64,000 nucleotides of DNA from Solwaraspora sp. WMMD406 (lineage in GTDB: Bacteria > Actinomycetota > Actinomycetes > Mycobacteriales > Micromonosporaceae), in contig NZ_JARUBF010000001.1 of the NCBI RefSeq assembly GCF_029626025.1, forward strand, positions 6,604,001-6,668,000, given 5' to 3'. Positions 8,770-16,381 of the stretch are shown here, piece after piece. The translations under genes were made by a program, and so were the position numbers. The notes under the pieces were generated by a model. It saw only the letters and a program-made list of their open reading frames with translations, ran no database searches and had not been told where the DNA came from. The number at the start of each line of letters is the position of its first letter. Position 1 is the stretch's first letter.

Positions 8770-9576
8770 ATGACTTCCATCCGGGTAGGCGACGCGACAC
8801 TCAGCTACGACGACGAGGGATCCGGACCACCGGTCCTGCTGCTCCACGCCGGGATCGCCGACCGTCGGATGTGGCGACGCCAGATCCCAGCCCTGCGCGA
8901 CCGCCACCGACTGATCGCGATGGACCTGCGCGGGTACGGCGAATCCGAGCTGCCGTCGGCTCCGTTCGCCCACCACGACGACGTCATCGGCCTGCTCGAC
9001 GCACTCGACATCGACCGCGCCGCGCTGATCGGCTGCTCGTTCGGCGGTGCGGTGGCGATCGACACCGCCCTCGCCCACCCCGACCGGGTGACCTCGCTCG
9101 CCCTGTTCGGATCGGCGTTGTCCGGACACGACTGGTCCGAGGCGTCCGAGCGACTCTGGGTCGACCTGGTCGGCGAGGTCGATCCGACCGACCTCGACGC
9201 GATGGCCCGGGCCGAGGTCCGGTTCTGGGTGGTCGGTCCGGGACGGCGAGCAGCGGACGTCGACCCGGCACTGCTCACCCTGGCCCTGGAAATGGATCGC
9301 CGGGCGCTCGCCGCCGAAGCCGCCCTCGGCGGCGTCACCCAACACGAACTCGACCCACCTGCCGCCGCCCGGCTACCGGAGATCGCCGTACCGGTGCTGG
9401 TCGCCGCCGGAGCGCTGGACCTACCGGACATCCACCTGTTGGCCGACCGGTTGGCGGCGGAGATCCCCGCCGCCCGGCGGCTGCCGAACGTGCCCGGCGC
9501 CGCCCATCTGCTCCCGTTGGAATGCCCCGACCCGGTCAACGTCGCGGTGCGCGAGTTCCTGGCCACGACGGCCTGA
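8770..9576 (+). CDS. Alpha/beta hydrolase (HHE-style esterase/lyase group, substrate unknown)
   Basis: The 268-residue protein starts at ATG 8770 (MTSIRVGDATLSYDDEG); the 23 residues upstream in frame look non-coding. It shows PPVLLLHAGIADRRMWRRQI (oxyanion region), DLRGYGESELP, the nucleophile elbow IGCSFGGAVAID with Ser, and a C-terminal NVPGAAHLLPLECPD with the catalytic His. This is the 3-oxoadipate enol-lactonase/esterase style of the superfamily, but the exact substrate is unclear. It stands alone, divergent from the HTH-hbhA operon and convergent on the asparaginase gene. Confidence 0.82.
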   Translation: MTSIRVGDATLSYDDEGSGPPVLLLHAGIADRRMWRRQIPALRDRHRLIAMDLRGYGESELPSAPFAHHDDVIGLLDALDIDRAALIGCSFGGAVAIDTALAHPDRVTSLALFGSALSGHDWSEASERLWVDLVGEVDPTDLDAMARAEVRFWVVGPGRRAADVDPALLTLALEMDRRALAAEAALGGVTQHELDPPAAARLPEIAVPVLVAAGALDLPDIHLLADRLAAEIPAARRLPNVPGAAHLLPLECPDPVNVAVREFLATTA

Positions 9577-9644
9577 CACCGTACCGCGAGGGACTCCCCC
9601 ACATCGACCAAACGGGCTCGCCGCCGGCACCGACGGAACCAGGC

Positions 9645-10655
9645 TCAGCCGAACGGCAGCGCGCGCAGTGCCCCGACCGGCTGGCCGCCGCCGAGCACCG
9701 CCGGCTCCGCCAGCTCGGCCAGGGCCGGGGCGGCCGATTCGTCGTCGGTCACGCCCAACCGGCGCAGTGCCGCGACCACCGGGGGGACCGTGCCCCGCGC
9801 ACCACCGTCGTCGATCTTGACCGCGATCGCGCCGACGTCGGCCACCGCCACCGCGAGGACACCCTCGGCACCGCTCTTGGCCAGCAGGCCGGGCACCGCC
9901 CGCATCAACCGGGCGTCCACCGCGCCGGTGCCGGACATCAGTTCCGGATAGCCGCGCATCGCGTCCGCCACCGTCCGCTCCACCGACCCCGCAGACCCGG
10001 TGACCAGCCGGAGAAACGCCCGGGCCAGGCCGGTCAACGACAACGCCAGCACCGGGGCACCGCAGCCGTCGACGCCGACCGCGCCGGCCGGCTCGCCCGC
10101 GAACTCCTCGACGGTGGCCCGGATCCGTTCCTGCAACGGATGCTCCGGATGCCAGTACTCCTCCAACGGCCAGCCGGCCGCCCGACAGGTCACCAGCATC
10201 CCGGCGTGCTTGCCGGAACAGTTCATCTGCAACCGGGTCGGTCCGCCACCGGCCCGCAGCACGGCCGCCGCCGCGTCGGCACCGATCGGCAGATCCGGCG
10301 GGCAGCGCAACGCCGCCTCGGTCAGCCCGGCGGCACGCAACAGCGCGGCGATCCGGGCCAGATGCGCTTCTTCCCCGTAATGGCTGGCGCAGACCACGGC
10401 CAGATCGGCCGGATCGGCCAGCCGCAGCCCGCCGCGGAGCATCCCGGCCGCCTGCATCGGCTTGTTGGCCGAGCGGGGAAAGACCGGCGCGGTGACGTCG
10501 CCAGCGGACCCGCGTACCGCCCCGCTGGCGTCCAGCACCACCAGGGACCCGTGGTGGATGCCCTCCCGCAGGCCGGATCGGACCACCTCCACCAGCGGGA
10601 CACCACCGGCGTAGGGTCGCCGGACCAACGGGTCGGTGACGGCTGCTCCGGTCAC
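9645..10655 (-). CDS. Asparaginase (type II, Rhizobium etli ReAV-like family)
   Basis: The 336-residue cytoplasmic enzyme is predicted to hydrolyse L-asparagine to aspartate and ammonia. Family features visible are FPRSANKPMQ (a SxxK pair), MNCSGKHAGML (Cys and Lys expected to bind metal), VDGCGAPVLALSL (third metal Cys) and KIDDGGARGT. These match the beta-lactamase-like ReAV group, not the E. coli AnsA/AnsB fold. The start GTG 10655 overlaps the stop of the BKACE gene (GTGA), so the two are co-translated. Longer in-frame extension upstream is shadow sequence. Confidence 0.85.
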   Translation of the reverse strand: MTGAAVTDPLVRRPYAGGVPLVEVVRSGLREGIHHGSLVVLDASGAVRGSAGDVTAPVFPRSANKPMQAAGMLRGGLRLADPADLAVVCASHYGEEAHLARIAALLRAAGLTEAALRCPPDLPIGADAAAAVLRAGGGPTRLQMNCSGKHAGMLVTCRAAGWPLEEYWHPEHPLQERIRATVEEFAGEPAGAVGVDGCGAPVLALSLTGLARAFLRLVTGSAGSVERTVADAMRGYPELMSGTGAVDARLMRAVPGLLAKSGAEGVLAVAVADVGAIAVKIDDGGARGTVPPVVAALRRLGVTDDESAAPALAELAEPAVLGGGQPVGALRALPFG

Positions 10656-11485
10656 CCGACACCCACCCCGAGCAGCTCCCGCGCCTGGCGCACCGTCGCC
10701 GCCGGACGTTGCGCCAGCTGGGCCAGGCTCACCGCGCGGGCGACCAACTGCATGTTCGACTCGACAGGCTGCCCCTTGGCGTAGTTGAGCGTGTCCTCCA
10801 TGCCGACCCGCAGGTGGCCGCCGCCGGACAACGCGGCGAGCATCACCGGCACACTGGACCGGCCGATCCCGGTGGCCGAGAACGTGGTTGCCGCCGGCAG
10901 GTCCCGCAGCGCCTGTCGGCAGGCCGCCAGCGCGTCGATGGTGCCCGGCATCCCGCCCGGCACCCCCATCACCAGGTCGACGTGTACGTGTCCGCCGGCC
11001 GGCAGCCCGTACCGGGACAGCAGCCGCTGCAACGCGGCCAACTGACCCAGGTCGAAGATCTCGTATTCCGGCACGATGCCGCGATCCTGCATCCGGGTGT
11101 GCAGCTCGATGATGAACTCCCACCGGTTGAGGAAGACGTCGTCACCGAAGTTGACCGTCCCCATGGTGCAGGAAGCCATGTCCGGACCGGCGTCGAGGAC
11201 GGCGAGCCGGTCGTCCTCCGAGTCGGTCACCGCCCCGCCGGTGGACAGCTGCACGATCAGGTCGGTCCGCTGCCGCAACGCCGCCACGGTCGCCCGCAGC
11301 CGACCCGGATCGAGGGTGGGCGCGGCGTCGTCGTCTCGGACGTGGACGTGGATCACGGACGCGCCGAGAGCGGCGCATTCCGCCGCCGTGTGCACCAGTT
11401 CGTCGAGCGTGACCGGCAACCCCGGCACGTCGCTCTTGGCTGATTCGGCACCGGTCGGCGCGACCGTGATCACCGTCGTCGTCAT
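10652..11485 (-). CDS. Beta-keto acid cleavage enzyme (BKACE, DUF849)
   Basis: The 277-residue TIM-barrel enzyme starts at ATG 11485 (MTTTVITVAPTGAESAKSD). It shows the zinc-binding IHVHVRDDD motif, a substrate loop around STGGAVTDSEDDRL, EYEIFDLGQL and GGHVHVDLVMGVPGGMPGT. BKACE enzymes condense a beta-keto acid with acetyl-CoA, giving acetoacetate plus a new CoA ester; 3-keto-5-aminohexanoate cleavage enzyme of lysine fermentation is the founder. Which keto acid is used here cannot be read. Coupling to asparaginase suggests amino-acid catabolism. Confidence 0.87.
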   Translation of the reverse strand: MTTTVITVAPTGAESAKSDVPGLPVTLDELVHTAAECAALGASVIHVHVRDDDAAPTLDPGRLRATVAALRQRTDLIVQLSTGGAVTDSEDDRLAVLDAGPDMASCTMGTVNFGDDVFLNRWEFIIELHTRMQDRGIVPEYEIFDLGQLAALQRLLSRYGLPAGGHVHVDLVMGVPGGMPGTIDALAACRQALRDLPAATTFSATGIGRSSVPVMLAALSGGGHLRVGMEDTLNYAKGQPVESNMQLVARAVSLAQLAQRPAATVRQARELLGVGVG

Positions 11486-11526
11486 GCGGCGATCCTCGCA
11501 CACCGCGCCCCCGGTTGATCACGACT

Positions 11527-11580
11527 CGATCGGGATACGTGGATCGGACCGACTCCCGACCGGGATCCGTGGATCGGATC
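11527..11580. repeat. Imperfect direct repeat, 24 bp at 30-bp spacing
   Basis: Two copies (11527-11550 and 11557-11580) of a CGAYCGGGATMCGTGGATCG-type sequence, with three mismatches, fill the gap between the BKACE start and the ygfZ stop. It could be a regulator site for the BKACE operon or simply a duplicated intergenic piece. Confidence 0.55.
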
Positions 11581-11596
11581 GACCGTGACCGGTGGG

Positions 11597-12688
11597 TCAG
11601 GGCTCGATCGCCGCCACGAACTCCCCGACCAGCAACACCGCGTCGTCCGGCACGTTGCGCTTGACCACCGCGAGACCGATCATGCCGAGTTCGTAGTGGC
11701 GCACCGCAGTGCCGAGGAACCCGACCGTCCGCCCGTCTGCGGTGATCGGCGTACCGGCCGACGGCGGCATGTCGCTGGCCACCCCGTCCAGGTGCACCAG
11801 CACCAGCCGACGCGGGGGACGACCCAGATTGTGCACCCGGGCCACCGTCTCCTGCCCCCGGTAGCAGCCCTTGTCCAGGTGGACCGCCGGTCCGAGCAGC
11901 CCGATCTCCGCCGGGATGGCCCGGTGGTCGGTCTCCCGACCCACCCTGGGCGTACGGGAGGCCACCCGTACCGCCTCGTAGGCCCACAGCCCGGCCGGCG
12001 CGACACCCGCCCCGGTCAGCTCGGCGACCAGCTGCGGCAGGGCGACCCGAGGCACCAGCAGGTCCACGCCGAGCGGCACCCGCCGGGCCCAGCCGCCCGC
12101 GTACGGACCGTCGGCGGGCAGGGCGGCGACGGCGTACCGGGCGGTCGGGCGACCGGGGACCGACCCGGCGACGAACTTCGAACCCGGCACCGGCAGCAGG
12201 TCCGGCTCGGCCAGCCCGGTGACGCCGAGAACACCGGCGGCGTCGGTGGCGCGCGGACCGACCAGCGACGCCGCCGCCCAGTCGGCGGTCACCTCGGCCG
12301 GGTCGACCTGGGTGAAAAACCGCATCTTGAGCAGGTACGCCAGAAGTTCACCGGCCAGCTGCGGCTCGGTGTCCAGCCAGGTGGTGGTGCCGTCCTCGGC
12401 GACCATGGCGTGCTGCTCGACGTGCCCGTGCGGGGAGAGCACCAGCAACTCGGTGCCCTGTCCGGCCCGCAAGGTCGCCAGGTGCTGGCTGGTGAGCGTG
12501 TGCAGCCAGCCGATCCGCTCCGCACCGGGCACCGCCAGCACTCCCCGGTTGCCCCGGTCCACCAGACCGACCTCGGTGTCCAGCAGCCGCTGCTCCCGCA
12601 TCGGGTCGCCGTAGTGTGCCGCCACCCCGGCGTCGGATGATCCGGGCTCGATGGCGGCGACGTCGACCGCGCCGGCGATGTCAATCAC
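11597..12688 (-). CDS. ygfZ: YgfZ/GcvT-like folate-binding protein
   Basis: The 363-residue protein helps maintain or repair iron-sulfur enzymes in a tetrahydrofolate-dependent way. The family motif KGCYRGQE lies at about residue 280, preceded by AIPAEIGLLGPAVHLD. The N-terminal GcvT-like domain is seen at REQRLLDTEVGLVDRGNRGVLAVP. I chose GTG 12688, which overlaps the fur stop (GTGA) and has GGAGC seven bases upstream; an ATG at 12703 lies inside fur. Coupling with a Fur-family regulator fits a link between metal supply and Fe-S assembly. Confidence 0.88.
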   Translation of the reverse strand: MIDIAGAVDVAAIEPGSSDAGVAAHYGDPMREQRLLDTEVGLVDRGNRGVLAVPGAERIGWLHTLTSQHLATLRAGQGTELLVLSPHGHVEQHAMVAEDGTTTWLDTEPQLAGELLAYLLKMRFFTQVDPAEVTADWAAASLVGPRATDAAGVLGVTGLAEPDLLPVPGSKFVAGSVPGRPTARYAVAALPADGPYAGGWARRVPLGVDLLVPRVALPQLVAELTGAGVAPAGLWAYEAVRVASRTPRVGRETDHRAIPAEIGLLGPAVHLDKGCYRGQETVARVHNLGRPPRRLVLVHLDGVASDMPPSAGTPITADGRTVGFLGTAVRHYELGMIGLAVVKRNVPDDAVLLVGEFVAAIEP

Positions 12689-13110
12689 GACTGTGCTCCG
12701 CATTTCTGGCAGGTGCCGAAGAGTGCCATGTGCCCGATGTCGACCTGGAAGCCACGTTCCTTGGCGAGTGCGTCGATCAGCGGCTCGGCGAGCACCGGAT
12801 CCATTTCCGAGACCGATTTGCAGGACCGGCAGACCAGGTGCACGTGCTGCTCGTCGGTGACCGAGTGGTAGGTCGGTGATCCGTGCGACAGATGGGTGTG
12901 GGTGACCAGTCCGAGCTCTTCGAGCAGTTCCAGGGTGCGGTAGATCGTGGTGATGTTGACGCCGGCGGCCACTTCGCGGACCGCGTGGTGCACCTGTTCC
13001 GGAGTGGCGTGCCCGAGGTCGTGTACGGCTTCCAGGATCAACTGACGCTGCGCCGTGAGCCGCAGCCCGCGCGAACGCAGCATCTCAGCCAGGGAAGGTT
13101 GCGCCACCAT
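12685..13110 (-). CDS. Fur-family metal-responsive repressor (Fur/Zur type)
   Basis: The 141-residue regulator has a winged helix at the N-terminus (RLTAQRQLILEAVHDLGHAT; NITTIYRTLELLEELGLV), the metal-sensing HVHLVCRSCKSV segment near residue 90, and a second CxxC (CQKC) near the C-terminus, expected to form the structural zinc site. Sequence alone does not separate Fur, Zur and PerR types. It is the first gene of a two-gene operon with ygfZ and has its own promoter region of about 60 bases. Confidence 0.88.
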   Translation of the reverse strand: MVAQPSLAEMLRSRGLRLTAQRQLILEAVHDLGHATPEQVHHAVREVAAGVNITTIYRTLELLEELGLVTHTHLSHGSPTYHSVTDEQHVHLVCRSCKSVSEMDPVLAEPLIDALAKERGFQVDIGHMALFGTCQKCGAQS

Positions 13111-13171
13111 TCACATCCTACGTCGTGCCGGTACGGTGATCGCCCGGCGCGCACGCCGGTTGCACCGTCGG

Positions 13172-13810
13172 TCAGCCGGCGACCCGGGTCAGCCGGGCCG
13201 ACAGGTGTGGGGAGAGCGGCTGTCCGACCGCGGACATCTCCTGGGCGTAGAGCAACGCCCCGTCGACGATCCCGAACAGCCGGTGTCCGCCGGTGACCTC
13301 CTTGGCGGTCGCCGTCCGGACCACCGCGTCGGTGGCCAGTTCCACCTGCACTCCGGTCACCCGACCCAGATGGAGTTCCATCACCCCGGTCGGGTTGATC
13401 ATCAACGCTTCCAGTTCGCCGGTGCCCCGGCCGTCCGGATCGGTCACCGCCCGCCACCAGCCGAGTTCCCGGCCGGCCGGGCGCACCGGTTGGCTCTGCT
13501 CGTCGAGCAGCCAGGCCCGCGACTCGTACTGCAGGAACGGGCGGCCGTCGTGGCTGATCCGGATCTCCTGCGCGTAGTCGAAGTCGTCGATGGTGGGATA
13601 GCCGCCCCGTCCCCGACCTCGCCACACCCCGATGTACGGCAGCAGAGCGTTGAGCGCGGGGTGCAGCTTCGGGCCGACCCGCAGGTCGTGGCTCTCCTCG
13701 AACGGGTACGGATCCACCGGCGGCGCGTCCAACCACGGCGGTCGTACCGCCTCGCCGGTCGTGTCCGGGCCCTGGGATCCGGTCGCACCGGACGCGCTGC
13801 TCGCGCTCAT
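13172..13810 (-). CDS. Nitrobindin-like heme-binding protein (FABP-like fold)
   Basis: The 212-residue beta-barrel protein starts at ATG 13810 with GGTGGAGG just upstream. The family motif GVWRGRGRGGYPTI is present near residue 65, with EIRISHDGRPFLQYESRAWL and LELMHLGRVTG-like strands following, and a C-terminal FGIVDGALLYAQEMSAVG segment. Nitrobindins bind ferric heme and isomerise peroxynitrite to nitrate. The M. tuberculosis relative Rv0813c lies next to sseC2-cysA2, glnR and mshD genes also present in this window. The first 25 residues are low complexity. Confidence 0.85.
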   Translation of the reverse strand: MSASSASGATGSQGPDTTGEAVRPPWLDAPPVDPYPFEESHDLRVGPKLHPALNALLPYIGVWRGRGRGGYPTIDDFDYAQEIRISHDGRPFLQYESRAWLLDEQSQPVRPAGRELGWWRAVTDPDGRGTGELEALMINPTGVMELHLGRVTGVQVELATDAVVRTATAKEVTGGHRLFGIVDGALLYAQEMSAVGQPLSPHLSARLTRVAG

Positions 13811-13884
13811 CGATCCTCCACCTCGTGCAGTCGTGTTCGTCGGACGCGAGCGCCGGTCGGCCGGACCGCTCACCGCCGGAGCAC

Positions 13885-13989
13885 TCACCATCGCCCGCGA
13901 CACAGGCGGACCGCGAGGTAGACCAGGCCACCGGCGAGCGCACCAAAGCCGGCGACCAGCAGGCTGACGAACCCGATCTCGGTAACCAT
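13885..13989 (-). CDS. 34-residue single-pass membrane peptide
   Basis: The ATG at 13989 is preceded by AGGAT at about nine bases, and the product runs MVTEIGFVSLLVAGFGALAG, then five hydrophobic residues and an Arg-rich end (VRLCRGRW). One membrane helix spans about residues 5-27, with a positive cytoplasmic tail. The reading frame is complete and shows codon choice like its neighbours. It lies upstream of the nitrobindin gene in the same direction, and divergent from dsrE with only 25 bases between starts. Function unknown. Confidence 0.65.
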   Translation of the reverse strand: MVTEIGFVSLLVAGFGALAGGLVYLAVRLCRGRW

Positions 13990-14014
13990 GACAAGGTCAT
14001 CCTATGCTGGCCGG

Positions 14015-14377
14015 ATGGCTCGCACTCTCGTCGTCAAGGCGACCGCCGGCTCCGACGAACCGGAGCGATGCGCCCAAGCGTTCACCGTAGCGGGCACCGC
14101 CGCCGCGGCCGGCGTCGAGGTGTCGCTCTGGCTCACCGGTGAGTCGACCTGGTTCGCCGTACCCGGTCGGGCGGCCGAATTCGAGTTGCCGCATTCGGCG
14201 CCGCTGCCGGATCTGCTGGACGCGGTCCTGGCCGCCGGCCGGGTGACGGTCTGCACCCAGTGCGCCGCCCGTCGCGGCATCGGTCCGGACGACGTGCTCG
14301 CGGGCGTACGGATCGCCGGTGCGGCGGTTTTCGTCGAGGAGATCATGGCCGAGGGCGTCCAGGCACTCGTCTACTGA
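14015..14377 (+). CDS. DsrE-family protein
   Basis: The 120-residue protein starts at ATG 14015 (MARTLVVKATAGSDEPERCA). It has the DsrE/F alternating beta-alpha pattern, with SLWLTGESTWFAVPG and the conserved cysteines in VCTQCAARRG. DsrE-like proteins carry persulfide sulfur or bind small ligands. The two Cys (CTQC) could hold a persulfide, but no sulfur-relay partner lies next to it. The start is only 25 bases from that of the divergent membrane peptide. Confidence 0.8.
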   Translation: MARTLVVKATAGSDEPERCAQAFTVAGTAAAAGVEVSLWLTGESTWFAVPGRAAEFELPHSAPLPDLLDAVLAAGRVTVCTQCAARRGIGPDDVLAGVRIAGAAVFVEEIMAEGVQALVY

Positions 14378-14409
14378 GGACCGCCGTACGCGGACGTCGG
14401 CCGCGCTGG

Positions 14410-15306
14410 TCAGCAGCCGGTGGTGACGACCGCCCGGACCTCGCCGCCGTCGGCCTCGACGACGACCCCGCCGAGTCCGTCACGCTGGACGAACAGCGGT
14501 GCCTGGTCGGAGAGCACCGTCGTGTCGGGGCGGGCGAGGCTGTCGAGCGCCTCCCCGATCCACTCGGCCGCCTCAGGGCTCGTCACGCCGGTCGCCACTC
14601 TGGTGCGCAGCCAGCCACCGGCCGGGCAGGGCACCACGGCCGGCGGTGTCACCTCGACCTGGTCGGCCCCGAGCGCCGCGAGCAGGGTGCCCGGGTGCGA
14701 CTGCGGCACGGTGTCGGCCGTCGGGGCGTCGTCGTCCACCGGTTGGCTCGGCTGTGGGCGGCAGCCGGTGCTGATCCGCAGGTGCACCACTCCGGGCCCG
14801 ACCAGTTGACCGCGCACGCTCACGAACTCTCCGGCGTCGGCGACGAACCGGACGTCGTCCGGCGAGTTCTGCCGGGTCCGCGCCGCGTACCGGGCTGGTA
14901 GTCGTCGGGCGATCTGATCGAGCAGCGCCGGGCCGTCGTCCGGTGCGGTGTAGGCGGTCAGCATCCGGGTCAGCTGGGCACCCGGCCGGATCGGGGTGAT
15001 CCGGCAACCTTCGACGATCTCCTCCGGACCGATCTCGATCACCCCCGCCGCGCCGATGGCCGTGGCCAGGTCGGCGACCGACCGATCGGCGACCGGTCGC
15101 GCCTCGTCGATGCCGCGCTGTTCCCGTACGGTCGGCGCGTCCTCGCCGGTGGAGACCACCGCGAGGCCGGCGAGCAGGGCGATCCAGAGCACCGCCGCGC
15201 CCGCCAGCGCCCAGCGCCGCCAGCGCGGGGGTGGCGGTACGGCGGGCGGCTGCGGCGGGTACGCCCCGAAGGGCGGTCCGGCGGTGGTGGGTGGGCCAGG
15301 ACTCAC
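14410..15306 (-). CDS. Membrane-anchored protein of unknown function
   Basis: The 298-residue protein starts at GTG 15306 (VSPGPPTTAGPPFGAYPPQP). A proline-rich cytoplasmic N-terminus is followed by RWRRWALAGAAVLWIALLAG (one membrane helix near residues 28-47), and then an extracytoplasmic domain of about 240 residues. Four cysteines are spread through it, so disulfides are possible. The C-terminal half reads like two related beta-rich segments. I recognise no family. Confidence 0.65.
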   Translation of the reverse strand: MSPGPPTTAGPPFGAYPPQPPAVPPPPRWRRWALAGAAVLWIALLAGLAVVSTGEDAPTVREQRGIDEARPVADRSVADLATAIGAAGVIEIGPEEIVEGCRITPIRPGAQLTRMLTAYTAPDDGPALLDQIARRLPARYAARTRQNSPDDVRFVADAGEFVSVRGQLVGPGVVHLRISTGCRPQPSQPVDDDAPTADTVPQSHPGTLLAALGADQVEVTPPAVVPCPAGGWLRTRVATGVTSPEAAEWIGEALDSLARPDTTVLSDQAPLFVQRDGLGGVVVEADGGEVRAVVTTGC

Positions 15307-15449
15307 CCGGCCATCGTGCCAGGTGCCGGCCAGCGCCCGTAGCGCGCGACCCGGTCGACTCGCGTCCCCGACTGGCGTCCCCGCTTTCGTCCCCGACTCG
15401 CGTCCCGTCGTGCGTGCCGACTTGCGCACGGCCGCACCGAGGTCTAACG

Positions 15450-15467
15450 TACAACCATATGGTTGTA
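15450..15467. promoter_or_regulatory. Perfect 18-bp operator palindrome over the ArsR start codon
   Basis: TACAACCATATGGTTGTA is a perfect inverted repeat whose centre is the first base of the ATG at 15459. No ribosome site precedes that ATG, so the mRNA may be leaderless and the site may cover the transcription start. It is the natural autoregulatory site of the ArsR-type repressor it overlaps. Confidence 0.75.
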
Positions 15468-15800
15468 GGTGAACTCGAACCGGCAGCTGCGGACCGCGTC
15501 TTCCATGCCCTGGCGGACGCCACCCGGCGCGACATCGTCACCCGGGTGATCCGGCACGAGCAGTCGGTGTCCGCGATCGCCCGGCACTACCCGATGAGCT
15601 TCGCGGCAGTACAGAAGCACGTGGCGGTCCTGGAGCGGGCCGCGCTGGTCACCAAACACAAGCGCGGAAGGGAACAGGTCGTGTGCGCCAACCTGACCAC
15701 GCTCAACCGGGCCGCCCGGCTGCTCGACGCGTACGAGCGGCTCTGGCGGGAACGCGTCGACCGGATCGCGACGATCCTGGCGGAAAACGAAGAAGGGTGA
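15459..15800 (+). CDS. ArsR-family winged-helix repressor
   Basis: The 113-residue regulator starts at ATG 15459. The winged helix covers residues 12-85 (HALADATRRDIVTRVIRHEQ; MSFAAVQKHVAVLERAALV). No metal-binding ELCVCDL-type motif is visible, so it is probably of the group that pairs with SRPBCC proteins and responds to small organic molecules or works through the partner. Seven bases separate it from the SRPBCC gene, so they form an operon. It probably binds the palindrome over its own start. Confidence 0.88.
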   Translation: MVVGELEPAAADRVFHALADATRRDIVTRVIRHEQSVSAIARHYPMSFAAVQKHVAVLERAALVTKHKRGREQVVCANLTTLNRAARLLDAYERLWRERVDRIATILAENEEG

Positions 15801-15807
15801 ATCGATC

Positions 15808-16302
15808 ATGACAGTGATCAGTTCGATCAAAGACGAAAAGGCGTTGACCCTCACGGTCGTCGCCGAGTTCGACGCGAGCGTCGAACGGGTCTGGCGAGTG
15901 TGGTCCGACCCGCGTCAGCTGGAACGGTGGTGGGGGCCGCCGTCCTGGCCGGCGACCTTCGAGCAGCACGAGTTCGTCGTCGGTGGACGCTCCCACTACT
16001 ACATGACCGGGCCCGAGGGCGAAAAAGCCCGTGGCCTGTGGACGATGACCACCATCGCGCCGCCGCACCGGCTGGAGTTCGAGGACAGCTTCGCCGACGA
16101 CGACGGCAACCCGTCGACCGACATGGCGCCCATCCAGATGGCCGTCACGATCGAGGCGGACGGCGCGCGGACCCACATGACGATGATCTCGACGTTCGAC
16201 AGCGTGGAGCACCTGGACAGCGTCCTGGCCATGGGCATGGCGGAGGGGCTCGGCGAGGCGCTCGGCCAGATCGACGACCTGCTCGCCGAGGCCACCAGCT
16301 GA
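15808..16302 (+). CDS. SRPBCC (AHSA1-like) ligand-binding protein
   Basis: The 164-residue helix-grip protein has the activator-of-Hsp90 homologue pattern: VVAEFDASVERVWRVWSDP, LERWWGPPSWPATF, VGGRSHYYMTGPEG and a C-terminal amphipathic helix GMAEGLGEALGQIDDLLAEA. Such proteins bind hydrophobic ligands in a central cavity, and the pairing with an ArsR regulator is common in actinobacteria. The ligand is unknown. Its start ATG 15808 directly follows the regulator. A terminator hairpin follows at 16336. Confidence 0.88.
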   Translation: MTVISSIKDEKALTLTVVAEFDASVERVWRVWSDPRQLERWWGPPSWPATFEQHEFVVGGRSHYYMTGPEGEKARGLWTMTTIAPPHRLEFEDSFADDDGNPSTDMAPIQMAVTIEADGARTHMTMISTFDSVEHLDSVLAMGMAEGLGEALGQIDDLLAEATS

Positions 16303-16335
16303 ACCAGGCCGCGCCTCGCGGCGAGCGCACCGGGG

Positions 16336-16368
16336 GGTGCCGGTACGGGCGTGACCCGTACCGGCACC
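16336..16368. terminator. Hairpin between convergent genes
   Basis: A perfect 14-bp stem (GGTGCCGGTACGGG) with a 5-base loop (CGTGA) lies between the SRPBCC gene (+) and the OmpR-type gene (-). It can serve both strands. Confidence 0.8.
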
Positions 16369-16381
16369 GCCGGTAGCGGAA

